Assembly (NCBI GenBank): GCA_020442545.1
Contig: JAGRJX010000166.1
Span: 1 to 6,155, forward strand
Direction of reading: 5' to 3'
Origin: Lysobacterales bacterium
GTDB taxonomy: Bacteria > Pseudomonadota > Gammaproteobacteria > Xanthomonadales > Xanthomonadaceae
DNA: 6,155 bases
Shown here piece by piece: positions 5,059 through 6,155 of the stretch. Under the pieces are notes generated by a model. The model made no database searches. It saw only the letters and a program-made list of their open reading frames with translations, and was not told the origin of the DNA. The position numbers and the translations under genes are program-made. Every line of letters starts with the position of its first letter. Position 1 is the stretch's first letter.

Positions 5059-6155
5059 TCAGCGCTTCAGGCAGCGGTCGAAGAAGGCCGCGGTCGTACG
5101 CAGTTCGTGCAGCTTCACCTTGCCGGACAGGCGGTGCTTGGAGCCCGGGTAGGTCATCAGCTGGAAGCGGGTGCCCTGTTCCTGCAGCGCGGCCATCAGC
5201 CTGGTCGAGTTCAGGAACAGGACGTTGTCGTCGGCCATGCCGTGAACCAGCAGCAGCGCGTCGTCGCGGATGCCGTTGACATGGGTCAGCACCGAAGCTT
5301 CGCGGTAGCCATCCACGTTGTCCTGCGGGCGATCCATGTAGTGCTCGGTGTAGTGCGTGTCGTACATCGCCCAGTCGACCACCGGCGCACCGGCGACGCC
5401 GCAGCGATAGGTGTCCGCCGCCTTGGCCAACAGCATCAGGGTCATGTAGCCGCCGTTGGACCAGCCGTAGACGCCGATCCGCCCGGCGTCGACGAAGGGC
5501 AGCGTCTTCAGGAAGTCGACGCCGCGCAGCTGGTCGCTGACTTCCACCGTGCCCTGTTTGCGGAACAGCGCGGTGCCGAAGCGGATACCGCGCCGGGGCG
5601 TGCCGCGGTTGTCTATCGAAAATACCAGATAGCCGTGCTGCGCCAGGTACTGATTGAGGCCCGGCGACCAGTCCTGCCTGACGGTTTGCGCCGCCGGGCC
5701 GCCGTAAACATGCACGATCACCGGATAGCGCTCGTCGGGATCAAAGTCCGCCGGCTTGATCAGGCTGTAGTGCAGGGTCTGGCCATCCTCGGCGGTCAGT
5801 TCGCCGAACTCGATCGGGCGATGCGCTGACAGGTAGCGCGCATAGGGATGCGATTCGGCGGACAGGTCGTTGTCTACCAGCTTCGCGATCAGCTCGCCGC
5901 TGGCGTGGTGCAGTTCGGTCTGCGGCGGCGTGCCCGGGTTCGACCAGCTGTCGACGTAGACGCTGGCGTTGTCGCTGAAACTTGCACCGTGCATGCCATC
6001 GTTCTGGCTGACCCGCGCGATCTCCCCACCAGCCAGCGGCACCACGTAGAGCTGCCGCTGCAGCGGCGACGCCAGGGTCGCGGTGAAAAAGACGCGACCG
6101 GCCTCCTCATCGACCGCCTCGACCGCGTCGACCTGCCAGTCGCCATCGGTCAGCT
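5059..6155 (-). CDS. S9-family dipeptidyl-peptidase IV-like serine peptidase, C-terminal 364 residues
   Basis: The open frame continues to the right edge with no start, so the N-terminus and most of the beta-propeller lie outside. DPP-IV enzymes remove N-terminal dipeptides ending in proline or alanine, and in bacteria are usually periplasmic or exported; no signal can be seen here. Numbering from the first complete codon (6153): propeller-end strands to about 110, then the alpha/beta-hydrolase domain. Tyr150 in VHVYGGP is the likely oxyanion tyrosine. GWSNGGY holds nucleophile Ser232, HGMADDNVLF holds Asp308, and GSKHRLSG holds His340, so the catalytic triad is complete. HGxADDNVxF is the DPP-IV form of the Asp motif, which favours S9B over prolyl oligopeptidase or acylaminoacyl peptidase. 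Asn replaces the Tyr often found after the nucleophile (GWSYGG). The GTG at 6045 is an internal valine, not a start. Confidence 0.92.
   Translation of the reverse strand, partial: LTDGDWQVDAVEAVDEEAGRVFFTATLASPLQRQLYVVPLAGGEIARVSQNDGMHGASFSDNASVYVDSWSNPGTPPQTELHHASGELIAKLVDNDLSAESHPYARYLSAHRPIEFGELTAEDGQTLHYSLIKPADFDPDERYPVIVHVYGGPAAQTVRQDWSPGLNQYLAQHGYLVFSIDNRGTPRRGIRFGTALFRKQGTVEVSDQLRGVDFLKTLPFVDAGRIGVYGWSNGGYMTLMLLAKAADTYRCGVAGAPVVDWAMYDTHYTEHYMDRPQDNVDGYREASVLTHVNGIRDDALLLVHGMADDNVLFLNSTRLMAALQEQGTRFQLMTYPGSKHRLSGKVKLHELRTTAAFFDRCLKR

Noticed and set aside
4999..5829. 276-codon plus-strand frame opposite the peptidase
   Set aside because: Shadow frame. The catalytic Ser/Asp/His motifs are on the minus strand.

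Overview
The window looks like ordinary chromosome from a GC-rich gammaproteobacterium, most likely of the Lysobacterales (Xanthomonadales). This rests on the base composition, the strongly G/C-ending codons and the xanthomonad-like BioB and DPP-IV protein sequences. No search could be run, so the taxonomy is inference. No transposase, integrase, tRNA, rRNA or CRISPR array is visible.

Layout, left to right. (1) The first half of bioB (biotin synthase) on the minus strand, running off the left edge. (2) comF on the plus strand, divergent from bioB across a gap of 50 bases or less; a consensus -35 hexamer of each strand lies inside the opposite gene's 5' end. (3) A 313-base non-coding stretch holding two tandem 70-base repeat units, whose predicted RNA hairpins differ by compensatory base-pair changes, and then a GC-rich hairpin. 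(4) A cytochrome b561 of the CybB type on the minus strand. (5) xthA (exonuclease III) on the plus strand, divergent from cybB, apparently leaderless. (6) A membrane-bound diguanylate cyclase (multi-TM, GAF, coiled coil, GGEEF) on the minus strand, convergent with xthA at a 21-base gap. Its start codon overlaps the stop of an 18-codon leader ORF that has its own Shine-Dalgarno sequence. (7) The C-terminal 364 residues of an S9-family dipeptidyl-peptidase IV-like serine peptidase on the minus strand, running off the right edge.

The genes do not form one pathway. Biotin synthesis, DNA uptake or purine-type phosphoribosyl chemistry, superoxide handling, base-excision repair, c-di-GMP signalling and peptide degradation are all represented. 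The only suggestive pairing is cybB/xthA, a superoxide-handling protein and an AP endonuclease sharing a 99-base divergent promoter region. Most of the window is housekeeping. The two features least explained by known annotation are the tandem covarying hairpins downstream of comF and the tiny coupled ORF ahead of the diguanylate cyclase.
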